A DNA stretch of 64,000 nucleotides from contig NZ_CP096971.1 in NCBI RefSeq assembly GCF_024758705.1, positions 806,001 through 870,000 on the forward strand. Direction: 5' to 3'. Positions 8,275 to 17,662 of this stretch are shown here, one piece after another. The stretch is from Sphingomonas sp. SUN019 (GTDB taxonomy: Bacteria; Pseudomonadota; Alphaproteobacteria; Sphingomonadales; Sphingomonadaceae). A model generated the notes under the pieces. The model worked only from the letters and a program-made list of their open reading frames with translations. It searched no databases and had not been told where the DNA came from. The stretch's first letter is position 1. Each line of letters begins with the position of its first letter. The translations under genes were made by a program, and so were the position numbers.

Positions 8275-10365
8275 GTGCCCGGCCGCGCCGTCGTCATCGT
8301 CCGTGCGCCCGGCGCGGCACCTGCCGCCTTGCTGGATCGCGCGCTCGATCAGGTGGGTTTCCGGGCGCGCATCGTCGCCCAAGTGAAGAGGGCGAAGACC
8401 GGTTTCACCGCAATCATCGCGCCTGCGCTCGATGCGTTTGCGGCCGGATCGCCGACGGCAACCGATCCGCGTCTGGTCGAGCATCTGATTGACGCCTTGT
8501 TCGATTCCGGCGCGACCCGGGTCGATGTCGGCGCGACGCGCGACAGCAGCGCGTTGTGGCTCGAGAATCGCGATCCGTTCATGGTCGCCGACCTGCTGGG
8601 CTATCGCTACGAAACGCCCAAGGGCCGACCGTATGACGTGATCGACTTCGCCGACGATGTTGTCGAAGGTGCTTTCCCCGACACCAGCCCGCTCGCCGGA
8701 ACCGCGTTGTCGCGTGCATGGCTAGAAGCCGATCTGCGCATCGTCTTCGCCGCGAACCGCAGCGACGAGGATGACGGCTATGCGCTCTGCCTCACCACGC
8801 TGCTGGGCGTGCTGCCGCTGACCGACAAGGACTATCACTACCGGCTGCGGCGCGATCCCGGTGAGGTCGTCGCGGCTTTGCTCGATCGCGCGCCGGTCGA
8901 TCTCGCGTTGATCGACGCGGTCGTCAGCGCGCATGGCAATGGCGGCGGGCGGTCGCCGCGGCCGATCGTCACCGACACCATCATCGCCGCCACCGATCCG
9001 GCGCTCGCCGATCATCACGGCGCGGTCCTGATGGGGCTCGATCCCTACGTCTCGCGCGTGGCTGCGCCGGGTCTTCGCAAGCCCGGCCTGCTTGCCGGCG
9101 TCCGCACGATGGGTGCGCTCGGTCCCTATCCCGGCTGGATCAACGTCGATCCGCTGCTGATCGAATCCAACCGGCTTCGGCGTCAGTCGGTCGCGATCGA
9201 CCGTTCGGTCCGGCCGCTGCTCCAAGCGGTCGACCGAGATCTGTTCCCCTTCTCCAACCCCGCGATCGATCGCGCCAACGCCACGCTCGCCCCGTTCTTC
9301 GACGGTGCCGAGGATGCCAACCTGCTTGCCTTGTTCAATTTCTGGCTCGGGCAGCTCGCCGCCGCACAAGCCGCCTGGGCGACGCATTTCGACAAGGATT
9401 CGCTCCACCGCATCGACGCCCCGGTCAACATCGATCCCGCTTCGGTGTCCGATGCAGCATTCAACGGGATCGCCGGCGAGCTGCTGCCGCTCGTCGACCT
9501 GCTCTGCGGCATCCCGGCCGATGCGACCGGCCTGCGCTGGCGGTCGCACGACGGTGCGATCCTGTTCGACGGCGTGCGGCGCTACCCGATCGCGTTCGAC
9601 ACCTTCGTGGACGCGGTCGAGATCCACCGCACCATCCAGTTTATGAACGACTATATCGGCGGCAGCGCGATCGTCGTCGCGCGTGACGACGCGGGCCGCG
9701 TTACCCGGCAGGTCGAGCGCAACCTCTATCTGCCGCAGCCCAACTATTCGATCCTGTTCGGCGGCGAGGTCATCGATGTGACCAAGATCGAGGCGGTCGG
9801 ATACGCCCCGCGCCGCCAGCAGATGGTGTGGAAGACGGTCAAGAGCGCCAACGATTCCGCCATCGCCGACGACGGCATCGTGACCTTCGAAGCGCTCGGC
9901 GACGACACGCTCGTCACGATCTGGGGCCGCCAGCTCTTCCGTCTGCCCCCGCTGCTCGCCGCGATCGACCTCGATCTCTTTCCGACGCTCAAGCAATTCC
10001 TCGTCACCGACGCCTATCGCCGCTTCTTCCGCCGCACCTTCGCCAATCTGGAGGCGGTCGCCGAGGGCCGCGACATCCATATCGGCCGCGCCTGGGCAGA
10101 GGAAGACGAGCCTTTGCCGATCGAACGGATCACCGAGTTCGTGAAGTCGCTCGGCGAAAGTCACGATCTCGACCTGATCGGCTGGATCAAATCGCTAGGC
10201 GAGCGTCCCGACACCAAACCGAAGCCGATCCGCATCGACGACGACGGCTTCCGCCACTTTGAGGCGGCACCGCGCACGACGACGCCCAGCAAGACGCGCG
10301 CGATGGGCAATATCCTTGCCGATCTGCAGCACGCGGCGCGGGTCGATGCGGGGCTAGTTCAGTGA
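8275..10365 (+). CDS. DUF362 domain protein with START-like C-terminal region
   Basis: 696 aa, GTG start. The first 300 residues match the DUF362 type (FTAIIAPALDAFAAGSPTATDP, LIDALFDSGATRVDVGATRD, then a GLDPYVSR region). The family is poorly characterised and some members carry [4Fe-4S] motifs, but no ferredoxin-type CxxCxxC is visible here. The C-terminal third (from about residue 440) contains IQFMNDYIGGSAIVVARDD and MVWKTVKSANDSAIADDG, a beta-strand and helix order like START/SRPBCC lipid-binding domains. A separate START-like gene occurs two genes later. The 3' end overlaps the next start by four bases (GTGA), so translation is probably coupled. The reaction is unknown. Confidence 0.7.
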   Translation: MPGRAVVIVRAPGAAPAALLDRALDQVGFRARIVAQVKRAKTGFTAIIAPALDAFAAGSPTATDPRLVEHLIDALFDSGATRVDVGATRDSSALWLENRDPFMVADLLGYRYETPKGRPYDVIDFADDVVEGAFPDTSPLAGTALSRAWLEADLRIVFAANRSDEDDGYALCLTTLLGVLPLTDKDYHYRLRRDPGEVVAALLDRAPVDLALIDAVVSAHGNGGGRSPRPIVTDTIIAATDPALADHHGAVLMGLDPYVSRVAAPGLRKPGLLAGVRTMGALGPYPGWINVDPLLIESNRLRRQSVAIDRSVRPLLQAVDRDLFPFSNPAIDRANATLAPFFDGAEDANLLALFNFWLGQLAAAQAAWATHFDKDSLHRIDAPVNIDPASVSDAAFNGIAGELLPLVDLLCGIPADATGLRWRSHDGAILFDGVRRYPIAFDTFVDAVEIHRTIQFMNDYIGGSAIVVARDDAGRVTRQVERNLYLPQPNYSILFGGEVIDVTKIEAVGYAPRRQQMVWKTVKSANDSAIADDGIVTFEALGDDTLVTIWGRQLFRLPPLLAAIDLDLFPTLKQFLVTDAYRRFFRRTFANLEAVAEGRDIHIGRAWAEEDEPLPIERITEFVKSLGESHDLDLIGWIKSLGERPDTKPKPIRIDDDGFRHFEAAPRTTTPSKTRAMGNILADLQHAARVDAGLVQ

Positions 10366-11435
10366 GGGCGCTGGTCACCGGCGCCAACGGGCTGATCGGC
10401 GCCAATCTGCTGCGCGAACTGCTTGATGACGGCCATGAAGTCGTCGGCCTCGTGCGTCCGACCAGCGACCTGTCGCACATCGCGCGGCTTCCGGTCCGGC
10501 TTGAATATGGCGACGTGCTGGACCCGCAGTCGCTCGCAGCGGCGGCGGTCGGCTGTGATGTCATCTTCCATACCGCGGTTCACTTCGCTTATTGGGGCCA
10601 TGCGCCAGACGATCTCGCGCGCACCGCGGTCGAGGGCAGCCGCAACGTGCTTGCCGCCGCGCGCGACGCCGGCATCGGCCGGGTCGTGATGACCTCGTCG
10701 TCGGTCACGCTCGGCGCGTCCTACACCCCGGACGTCCGCAACGAAGCGCGAACAGCGCAGGACGACGCCGACGAGCCCGCCTATGTCCTCGCAAAGATCG
10801 CGCAGGAACGCGAGACGATCGGCGTCGCCAAACGGCTGGGTGTCGAACTGGTGATCGCCTGCCCGACGATGAGCGTCGGCGCGTTCGGCACGTCGCTCGG
10901 GCCCAGCAACGGCGTCATCACCAGCTATCTCGCCGATCCGCTGCAACTGACCTGGGCGGGCGGCTGCAACATCGTCTCGGTGCGCGATGTCGCGCGTGGC
11001 CATATCCTTCTGGCCGAACGCGGCGCGCCGGGTGAACGCTATGTGCTCGGCTCCGAAAATCTCGGCTGGCGCGACATCCACGAACGGATCGCGACGCTCG
11101 CCGGGGTCGCGCCGCCGGGTGAGACAGCGAGCGCCACGGCCTGCTACTGGATCGCGCTCGCCGAAGAGACACGCGCGCGGGTGACCGGCAAACCACCGCT
11201 CGCGACGCGCGCGCAGGCCAAGATGGTCGGCCGTTATTATTGGTATAGCCATGATCGCGCCGCCGCGCTCGGCTATGCCCCCCGCCCCGCCGCCGACGCG
11301 CTGGCCGAAGCGATCGCCTGGCTCGCCGCCAGCGCGCATGTTGCACGCGAGACGCGCATGAAAATGCGGCTCGCCCGCCCCGTCCAGACCGCCCGCGCCG
11401 CCGCCGCGAAGATCGAGCGGAGGTTCGCTGCATGA
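10362..11435 (+). CDS. NAD-dependent epimerase / 3beta-HSD-like reductase (extended SDR)
   Basis: 357 aa, GTG start overlapping the previous stop. The nucleotide-binding motif TGANGLIG is at residues 6-13. GDVLDPQSLAAAAVGCDVIFH and the TSSSVTLGA strand follow the dihydroflavonol-reductase/HpnA pattern, and the catalytic YxxxK is YVLAK near residue 142. In such enzymes the hydride goes to a hydroxyl or keto group of a sterol, terpenoid, flavonoid or nucleotide sugar. With START-like neighbours a hydrophobic substrate is more likely than a sugar, which is inference. It ends in a four-base ATGA overlap with the next gene. Confidence 0.8.
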   Translation: MRALVTGANGLIGANLLRELLDDGHEVVGLVRPTSDLSHIARLPVRLEYGDVLDPQSLAAAAVGCDVIFHTAVHFAYWGHAPDDLARTAVEGSRNVLAAARDAGIGRVVMTSSSVTLGASYTPDVRNEARTAQDDADEPAYVLAKIAQERETIGVAKRLGVELVIACPTMSVGAFGTSLGPSNGVITSYLADPLQLTWAGGCNIVSVRDVARGHILLAERGAPGERYVLGSENLGWRDIHERIATLAGVAPPGETASATACYWIALAEETRARVTGKPPLATRAQAKMVGRYYWYSHDRAAALGYAPRPAADALAEAIAWLAASAHVARETRMKMRLARPVQTARAAAAKIERRFAA

Positions 11436-11959
11436 AGGCGTTCCACTGCCTCGTCGGCCTGCGTCAGCCGCTGACCCGCGTGGCACCCGCGATCCGCGAT
11501 CGCCTGCCCGAAATCGCGCCGGCGCTGGACGATGTGGAAATCATCCGCGCCGTCGCCCGTGTCGAGCAGCCCTGCGGCGGCGTAAAGCTGGTGAACGAAT
11601 GGCGGGTCAACCCGAAGCTGCCCGCCGCGCTCAACGGTCATATCACGCCCGATATGCTTGGCTGGCTCGATCACGCGGACTGGTCGGCGGATCTGACGCA
11701 CTGCCGCTGGCGGATCGAACCCTACTTCATGGCGGAAGCGATAAGCTGCGAAGGCGAGACGCGGTTCGAACCGGCGATGGGCGGCCGCGGCACGCGTGCG
11801 ACCTTCGAGGGCAGGCTCGACATCGACGCATCTGCGCTGATGCGTGTGCCTGCGGCATGGCGCCGCCCCGCAGCGGCGGCGATCGAGCTGCTCATCGGCA
11901 CGCTGATCCCCAAGAACTTTCGCAATACGGCGGATGCGGCGGCGGGGCTGCTCGACTGA
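11432..11959 (+). CDS. START/SRPBCC-like protein, uncharacterised
   Basis: 175 aa, no signal peptide. The order of strands, with long central strands (WRIEPYFMAEAISCEGETRF, GGRGTRATFEGRLDID) and a final amphipathic helix ending IPKNFRNTADAAAGLL, resembles SRPBCC proteins that hold a hydrophobic ligand in a helix-grip pocket. The gene is translationally coupled to the preceding reductase and is the last gene of the operon. The convergent gene at 11963 begins three bases beyond its stop. It may carry or protect the substrate of the reductase. The assignment rests on fold-like patterns, not on a specific motif. Confidence 0.6.
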   Translation: MKAFHCLVGLRQPLTRVAPAIRDRLPEIAPALDDVEIIRAVARVEQPCGGVKLVNEWRVNPKLPAALNGHITPDMLGWLDHADWSADLTHCRWRIEPYFMAEAISCEGETRFEPAMGGRGTRATFEGRLDIDASALMRVPAAWRRPAAAAIELLIGTLIPKNFRNTADAAAGLLD

Positions 11960-11962
11960 GCG

Positions 11963-13183
11963 TCACCCCACCAGCGCAGCATGATGGAATCCCAGCCGCG
12001 GGTCGGCCGACGGCGACAGCGTCGGCACGAATTCCTGCAGCGGCGGCATCGGCACCCGCAGGCGCAGCGCGCTCGACGGATAATCGTAGATGGTGATGTG
12101 GTTCAGCCCGCGATTGGCCGTGAACAACAGGCTCTGGTCGGCCGAGAGCTGACAGGCATAAACCGAATCGAGCAGCGAGCCACGGCTGACCTGGAGCGCG
12201 CCCAGGAAATGCTGTGAGTTGCTGAAGACATTGCCGCGCACGAATGTCTCGAACACCTGCGTCGCCACCTCGCGCGGCCTTTTGGCGAGTTCCGCGATGT
12301 CGGGCCGCTCGTCGATCATCCGGTGGCGCGCCAGATCGGCCAATTCGACAAACAGGATCGACTGGCTCCCGCCATTGCAGAAGATCAGTTCGCTATCCGA
12401 CGACGTGATATCCGAATTGATATGCGCCGGCGTCTCGCGCCCGGTCGCCCAATGCCGCCGCACCGCCCCGCGCGTCGCATCGATTTCGAACACATATTCC
12501 TTCAGATACGCCATGCCCCATTGATGCCAGTCGACGCGGTCCTGCGGCGCGACGCGGAACGAAATGGCGTAGAAAAGTTCCTCGCTGCGGTGCGGCAGAA
12601 CGTGCCAGCAAGTTGCTGGCAGATCGACGATGCGAATCTCGCCTGTCTGCATGTCGCGGATGCCGACATGCCTCGCCTCGCCGCGACGGCCGCGGCTCGG
12701 ATCGTCCATCGATCCATAGCAGAGGTAACGCTTCGACGCGGTCAGCTTCATCGCGTGCGGCAGTTTCACGCCGTGCGGCTCCAGTCGTTCGGGATTTTCG
12801 AGATCGTCCAGCGCGAAGCGATAGAAATGCCTGCCGATTGCGGTGATGAAGTGCCGGTCGTCGAGCCAAGCGAGATGCGTGCTGCCGTGCAGCGACGTCG
12901 CAGGCGTCTCGAACCGCAGCGTCGAGATGCGCGCGGTTTCCGCCAGCGTTTTCGCGTCGAAGAACAACAGGTGCTGCCCGGCATTACCGAGGAAGCCGGT
13001 CGTGCCGCCCGGGTTGACCATGCAGGCATGACCCGCGGCGACACCGTCGTAATATTCGATCTTCCAGGCAAAACGGTCGCCCGCAGGATCGAACAGGAAC
13101 AGGCACATGCCCGCCATGCCTTCGAGGCCGTTGATCCCGTTGCCGTCCAGCGCGACATAGAAAGCGTAAGGATAGCCCCGCAT
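11963..13183 (-). CDS. Uncharacterised beta-propeller-like protein
   Basis: 406 aa, not recognised. Repeating blade-like units of about 45 residues recur (GNAGQHLLFFDAKTLAETARI, HFYRFALDDLENPERL, RHVGIRDMQTGEIRIV, SLLFTANRGLNHITIYD). Each carries a hydrophobic strand, a turn and an aromatic strand, as in YVTN/WD-like propellers. Many His are spread through the chain (HACMV, HGSTH, HAMKL, CWHVLPH), which could bind a metal. No signal peptide was seen. The ATG at 13183 follows a G-rich site and is preferred over upstream in-frame codons. It converges on the operon at 5767-11959 and shares its promoter region with the PAP2 gene at 13358. Confidence 0.6.
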   Translation of the reverse strand: MRGYPYAFYVALDGNGINGLEGMAGMCLFLFDPAGDRFAWKIEYYDGVAAGHACMVNPGGTTGFLGNAGQHLLFFDAKTLAETARISTLRFETPATSLHGSTHLAWLDDRHFITAIGRHFYRFALDDLENPERLEPHGVKLPHAMKLTASKRYLCYGSMDDPSRGRRGEARHVGIRDMQTGEIRIVDLPATCWHVLPHRSEELFYAISFRVAPQDRVDWHQWGMAYLKEYVFEIDATRGAVRRHWATGRETPAHINSDITSSDSELIFCNGGSQSILFVELADLARHRMIDERPDIAELAKRPREVATQVFETFVRGNVFSNSQHFLGALQVSRGSLLDSVYACQLSADQSLLFTANRGLNHITIYDYPSSALRLRVPMPPLQEFVPTLSPSADPRLGFHHAALVG

Positions 13184-13357
13184 CGATTCCCCCCGCTCCA
13201 CGGGCTTGGACGGCGGATAGTCGCGTAATCGTCGCGCAGGCGCAACGGTCCCCCACGCACGATTCGGAACGGCTGCACCGACGCGCCGCATTGTGCTATG
13301 TTAAGATCGAAGAAAACAGGAGTCGCGCGAGGGGCACATTGCAGCAGGGGGGCTTCG

Positions 13358-13930
13358 ATGCGACGGTGGATCGGGCTGGAACGGGCGGCGCGAGACGGAT
13401 CGCTGGCCGATTTCTTCGAACGGCTGGACGCGCGTGAACTGGATCACGTGCGCCGCTATGTCGGCCATATGGAGCGCAAAGCGGTTCGCCATGTCGCCAT
13501 CGTCCTGAATCGCCTGTCCAACGGCAGCCTCTATCCGATCGTCGCCGCGATCCTTTTGCTGTTCTTTGGCCGACCGATACTAGCCGGCGTCATCATCGCC
13601 ACCAGTTCGGTACTCTGCGCGCATCTGATCTATCCCGGAATAAAGACGCGTTGCGCGCGACGGCGGCCGTTCGATTGCGACCCCTCGATCGCCTCGCTGC
13701 TGAAGCCGCTCGACCGTTACAGTTTCCCCAGCGGGCACGCCATGACGGCGACGGCGGCGTTCGTGCCGCTTGCTGTGGCGATGCCTGCGATCGCCACCCC
13801 GGCCATCGCCACCGTGATCCTGATCGGCTGGGCCAGGATCGCCGCAGGTCACCATTATCCCACCGACGTACTTGCCGGCGCCCTGCTGGGAAGCGTGATA
13901 GCGGGGCCGGGACTGATCTGGCTCTCTTGA
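13358..13930 (+). CDS. PAP2-family membrane phosphatase
   Basis: 190 aa integral membrane phosphatase. All three catalytic motifs of the acid phosphatase/PAP2 superfamily are present: KTRCARRRPFD (about 96-106), YSFPSGHAM (PSGH, about 125-128) and RIAAGHHYPTDVLAG with the catalytic His and Asp. Hydrophobic segments LYPIVAAILLLFF, PILAGVIIATSSVLC and IATVILIGWA flank them. Likely substrates are lipid phosphates such as undecaprenyl diphosphate or phosphatidate. GCAGGGGGG precedes the ATG at 13358. It is divergent from the beta-propeller-like gene and converges on the monooxygenase gene that ends at 13955, so its functional link to either side is open. Confidence 0.85.
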   Translation: MRRWIGLERAARDGSLADFFERLDARELDHVRRYVGHMERKAVRHVAIVLNRLSNGSLYPIVAAILLLFFGRPILAGVIIATSSVLCAHLIYPGIKTRCARRRPFDCDPSIASLLKPLDRYSFPSGHAMTATAAFVPLAVAMPAIATPAIATVILIGWARIAAGHHYPTDVLAGALLGSVIAGPGLIWLS

Positions 13931-13954
13931 GGACGGAACGCGATCAAGCCTGGC

Positions 13955-15631
13955 TCAGTCGCCGCGCCTCTTGAACTCGAGTTCGGGAAAGCCTCCATCG
14001 GCCGACTTGTCCAGCGTATCATAGTAAAGGCCCGCACCGCCGAAATAGATCAGCACCCGCGCCGGCTTGTCCTCGCGATTGGCGCCCATCATCCATGAAT
14101 TCACCTTGTCGCCCTGCGCCATCAGCGTTTGCCCGTGGATGTCGGCGGTCTGCGCGGACCACGCCTGCTCGGCTTCGCGCCGCGGTTCGAACACGTCGAA
14201 GCCTTCACGCTCCATCTTGTCGATACAGCGCGTGATCCAGATAACGTTCTGCTCGATCGAGGTTGGCAGGTTGGCGAATGGCGCCTGCGGACCCGTGATC
14301 ACGAACATGTTGGGGAAATCCGACACGCAGACCCCCATGATGCTTTCCGACTGCGCCCGCCATTTTTCCTGCAACGTCTGGCCACTACTGCCTCGGATCG
14401 GAAACGCCTCCAGCGCGCCAGTATAGGCCTTGAAGCCGGTCGCCAGGACGATAATGTCGAAGTCGTAGTCGCCCTTCGTGGTGCGCACGCCGGTCTCGAT
14501 GATTTCGACCAGCGGTTCGGCGTTCTTTATGTCCACCAGTTGAACGTTGTCCCGGTTGAACGCTTCAAGATAGCCGTGGTCGAGCGGCGGGCGTTTGGCG
14601 AAGAGCGGATAATCGTCGAATGACGGCGTCAGCTTTTCCGCCAGGACCGGATCCTTCACCCGCTCCCTCATCTTCGCGCCTATGAAGTCGGCGGCCATCC
14701 GGTTGGCCTCCGGACTGCTCAGCAGATCGTCGAACGTTTCGAATACCCAGCGGAAGCTTCCGGTCCACTTCTCCTCGAATATCCGTTGCCGTTCCTCCGC
14801 GGGCGTGTCGACGGCGTTGCGGCCGACCGGGCTGTCGAACGCCATGCCGAACACATGCTTGCGGCATTTGGCGACGATATCGTCGTAATTCTGCTTGATG
14901 CTCCGGTCCCACTCCGGCGTCATGTCCTGCTGCATCGCAGGCAGCACGTAGTTCGGCGTGCGCTGAAAAACCGTCACGCTCGCCGCGGTTTCGGCGACCA
15001 CCGGCAACATCTGCACGGTCGTCGCTCCCGCGCCGATGATGCCGACGCGCTTGCCCGCATAGTCCAGATGCTGCTGCGGCCAGCGCGAGGAATGGAACAG
15101 CGGCCCCTTGAAATCCTTCATGCCGTTGATCTTCGGGATCACCGGTTCGGAAATCATGCCCATCCCGCTGATAAAATACTTGCAGGTGAAGGATTCGCCG
15201 CCCGCAGTGTCGACCTGCCAACAGGCTCGATCGGCAAGATACCGCGCCTCGACGATTTCGGTGTTCAGCTGAATGTTCGGCCACATGTCGCACCGGTCGG
15301 CAATGAAGCGGAGATAATTCTGTGTTTCCTCCCGGCCCGGATACCGCTTGGTCCATTTCCATTCCTGCAACAGCTCCTTGGAAAAGGTCAGGCAGTAATA
15401 ATAACTTTCGCTGTCGGTCGCCGCGCCGGGATAGCGGTTCCACGCCCAGGTGCCGCCGACGTCCGACGCGCGATCGAACACGCGGACCGACAGGCCCAGC
15501 GTGCCGAGATGATGGAGCACAGCGAGTCCGGCAAACCCAGCGCCGATGCAAATGGCGTCGAAATCCACGCCATCTGTCTTGGGCTTCCGGCCCTGCGCGG
15601 CTTCATCGGTACGGATGACGGTAGTGCTCAT
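13955..15631 (-). CDS. Baeyer-Villiger / flavin-containing monooxygenase
   Basis: 558 aa, FAD- and NADPH-dependent, inserting oxygen next to a ketone carbonyl to give an ester or lactone. The first Rossmann motif GAGFAG is at residues 30-35 and the second, GIIGAGA, near 197-203. The Baeyer-Villiger fingerprint FxGxxxHxxxW is exact at F174-W184 (FKGPLFHSSRW). GTWAWNRYPGAATD is typical of cyclohexanone- and phenylacetone-type enzymes. AGGAG lies eight bases before the ATG. It is the last gene of the seven-gene minus-strand operon starting at 21073. The downstream partner would be the alpha/beta hydrolase at 16816, acting as a lactone or ester hydrolase. The substrate is unknown. Confidence 0.88.
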   Translation of the reverse strand: MSTTVIRTDEAAQGRKPKTDGVDFDAICIGAGFAGLAVLHHLGTLGLSVRVFDRASDVGGTWAWNRYPGAATDSESYYYCLTFSKELLQEWKWTKRYPGREETQNYLRFIADRCDMWPNIQLNTEIVEARYLADRACWQVDTAGGESFTCKYFISGMGMISEPVIPKINGMKDFKGPLFHSSRWPQQHLDYAGKRVGIIGAGATTVQMLPVVAETAASVTVFQRTPNYVLPAMQQDMTPEWDRSIKQNYDDIVAKCRKHVFGMAFDSPVGRNAVDTPAEERQRIFEEKWTGSFRWVFETFDDLLSSPEANRMAADFIGAKMRERVKDPVLAEKLTPSFDDYPLFAKRPPLDHGYLEAFNRDNVQLVDIKNAEPLVEIIETGVRTTKGDYDFDIIVLATGFKAYTGALEAFPIRGSSGQTLQEKWRAQSESIMGVCVSDFPNMFVITGPQAPFANLPTSIEQNVIWITRCIDKMEREGFDVFEPRREAEQAWSAQTADIHGQTLMAQGDKVNSWMMGANREDKPARVLIYFGGAGLYYDTLDKSADGGFPELEFKRRGD

Positions 15632-15687
15632 CTGGTTTCTCCTGGCGCAGGCGATTTCGGTCGGACGATTGGGTGCGGGTCGAACCC

Positions 15688-16791
15688 TCAGTAAAGAATG
15701 TCTTTGGTTTCCAGGGCGTAGGGCTTCAGGTCGGTCAGATCATGGGCCAGCACCTTTCGCAGCCACTCCGGATCGCTCAGCAACGCGCGGCCGACCGCCA
15801 CGAGATCGAAATCGCCGCGTTCGAACCGGCGGCGCAGGTCGTCGAGTTTCTCGACCTCCGGTTGCGAAGTGCCTTCGACAAAATCCGCCATCAGATCGCG
15901 CGACAGTCCGATCGACCCGACCGTGATGGTCGGGCAGCCCGTGACCGCCTTCACCCACCCTGCAAGGTTCAGGTCGCTCCCCTCAAACGTGGGTTCCCAG
16001 AAACGGCGTTCGGAGGCGTGAAATATGTCCACACCCGCATCGACCAGCGGCGTCAGCCACTGCTCCATTTCCGCCGTGTCGCGGGCCAAGCGCGCGTCGT
16101 AATCGTACACCTTCCACTGCGAGACGCGGAAGATGATCGCGAGGTCGGGCCCCACGGCTTCGCGGATCGCGGCGACGGTTTCGGCGGCAAAGCTTGCCCG
16201 CGCTCCGATATCCGATCCGCCATAGCCATCTGTTCGCTTGTTAGTGACGTCCCAGAAGAATTGGTCGAACAGATACCCATGCGCACCGTGAAGCTCGATG
16301 GCGTCGCAACCCATCCTGACGGCATCCCGCGCGGCGCGCGCAAAGGATGCGATGACGTCGGCGATGTCCTCCTCTGTCATCGGCCGTCCGCCGGGCATGT
16401 CGAGCCCTACCAAGCCGGAAGGGCTGACCAACTGATCATGCGGGGAGTCGGGGAAGTTGAAATCGGTGCAGCCGCCGACGTGCCAGAGCTGCGGGATGAA
16501 CGCGCCGCCGCTCGCGTGAACGCCGTCGACAACGTGCTGCCATCCCTGAAGCGGGCGCTCGCCGTGGAAATGCGGGACCGCGTCGGCGGCGACCGCGCCG
16601 GGCACGTCCACCGCGACGCCTTCGGTGATGACCCCCGCGACACCGCCGTCGATGCGGCGGCGATAGTAATCCGCGATCTCTCGCCCTGGCGTACCCCCCG
16701 GCGCGAAATAGCGCGACATCGGCGCCATCACGAAACGGTTGGCCAGCTTCAGCGACTTGTACGCGAAAGGAACCATCAGCGAATCAAGCAT
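15688..16791 (-). CDS. NADH:flavin oxidoreductase, old yellow enzyme family
   Basis: 367 aa FMN enzyme with a TIM barrel. VMAPMSRYFAPGGTPGREIADYY is the family's N-terminal FMN and substrate region. ELHGAHGYLFDQFFWDVTNKRTDGYGG carries the conserved HGAHGYL and N.RTD.YGG signatures. The C-terminal VGSIGLS...LVAVGRALLSDPEW binds the FMN phosphate. The length and absence of an Fe-S Cys cluster match single-domain ene-reductases rather than 2,4-dienoyl-CoA reductase. It probably reduces the C=C bond of an enone before Baeyer-Villiger oxidation by the downstream gene, which is inference. It sits 24 bases behind the hydrolase gene. Confidence 0.88.
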   Translation of the reverse strand: MLDSLMVPFAYKSLKLANRFVMAPMSRYFAPGGTPGREIADYYRRRIDGGVAGVITEGVAVDVPGAVAADAVPHFHGERPLQGWQHVVDGVHASGGAFIPQLWHVGGCTDFNFPDSPHDQLVSPSGLVGLDMPGGRPMTEEDIADVIASFARAARDAVRMGCDAIELHGAHGYLFDQFFWDVTNKRTDGYGGSDIGARASFAAETVAAIREAVGPDLAIIFRVSQWKVYDYDARLARDTAEMEQWLTPLVDAGVDIFHASERRFWEPTFEGSDLNLAGWVKAVTGCPTITVGSIGLSRDLMADFVEGTSQPEVEKLDDLRRRFERGDFDLVAVGRALLSDPEWLRKVLAHDLTDLKPYALETKDILY

Positions 16792-16815
16792 GGAAGTGCC
16801 TTTTCAGGATAGCGA

Positions 16816-17622
16816 TCATCGCAGGTCCGCCAGAAAGCCGATCAGCGTGTCGTGATAGGCGTCGGGATCCTCGACGAACGGCGCGTGGCCGCTGCCCTCG
16901 AAGGTGACCAGGCGGCCGTGCCGCGCAATTTCCGCCGCCTGCATCCCGATCTCCGGCGGCACGATCGCGTCCGCGCTCCCGACGAGCGAAAGTACAGGTA
17001 CGTCGAGCCGCGCGAGCACCGCACGCTGGTCGAGATCGGCGAGATCCACGATCGACCGGCCGACGCCGGGGCCGCTGTCCATGAACATGGCCCACATCCA
17101 GTCGATGACGGGCTGCCCTACGGGCTTCGCACAAACAGCTTGCGCGATCCCCATGAAGAACCCGGCACGATCCGCCGCCATCGCCTGCGGCGTGCCGCGA
17201 ACCGCCTCCGCCGTGCCGCCATACGGAAAATCGCTCGCCTGCGTGTAACGTGGCGTAGCGCCGCAGGTGAGCACCAGCCCGGCAAGACGGTCACCGAGCC
17301 GATCGGCCGCCGCTACTGCAACCGCACCGCCGAGCGACCAGCCGTTCAGCACCACCCCATCAAGCCCGAGTTGCTCTACGACCGCGACGACGTCGCCCGC
17401 CAGCGCGTCGATCGACGTATCGGCGAAATCATGGTCCGATCGCCCGCAGCCACGGTGGTCGATCGCGACCACCGCGTGCCCCGCGGCGCGCAGGCGATCG
17501 ATCGTCCCCGCCCAGGCGCGTGACGACATCGCCCAGCCGTGGATGAGGACGACCGGGCGTCCCGGCCCGGCATGGTGCTGATAATAGACCTGTCGGCCGT
17601 CTTCGGCATCGATAAAGGCCAT
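16816..17622 (-). CDS. Alpha/beta-hydrolase (probable lactone or ester hydrolase)
   Basis: 268 aa, cytoplasmic. The oxyanion motif LIHGWAMSSRAW is near residue 27. The nucleophile elbow GWSLGGAV (Ser near residue 95) and the C-terminal GSGHAPFVEDPD with the catalytic His are all present, and DAIVPPE supplies the acid region. AGGAGAG precedes the ATG. Because it is co-transcribed with a Baeyer-Villiger monooxygenase, hydrolysis of the lactone or ester product is the natural role. Haloperoxidase-type and C-C hydrolase-type members share these motifs, so the reaction is not proven. Confidence 0.82.
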   Translation of the reverse strand: MAFIDAEDGRQVYYQHHAGPGRPVVLIHGWAMSSRAWAGTIDRLRAAGHAVVAIDHRGCGRSDHDFADTSIDALAGDVVAVVEQLGLDGVVLNGWSLGGAVAVAAADRLGDRLAGLVLTCGATPRYTQASDFPYGGTAEAVRGTPQAMAADRAGFFMGIAQAVCAKPVGQPVIDWMWAMFMDSGPGVGRSIVDLADLDQRAVLARLDVPVLSLVGSADAIVPPEIGMQAAEIARHGRLVTFEGSGHAPFVEDPDAYHDTLIGFLADLR

Positions 17623-17662
17623 GCGTCTCTCCTGCGGGCTTCGTGCTCGGTCGCGCGTCTGT

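Noticed and set aside
8722..10164. Open frame of 480 codons on the minus strand
   Set aside because: Antisense to the DUF362 gene; composition is Arg/Asp/Gly-rich and no family resemblance was seen.
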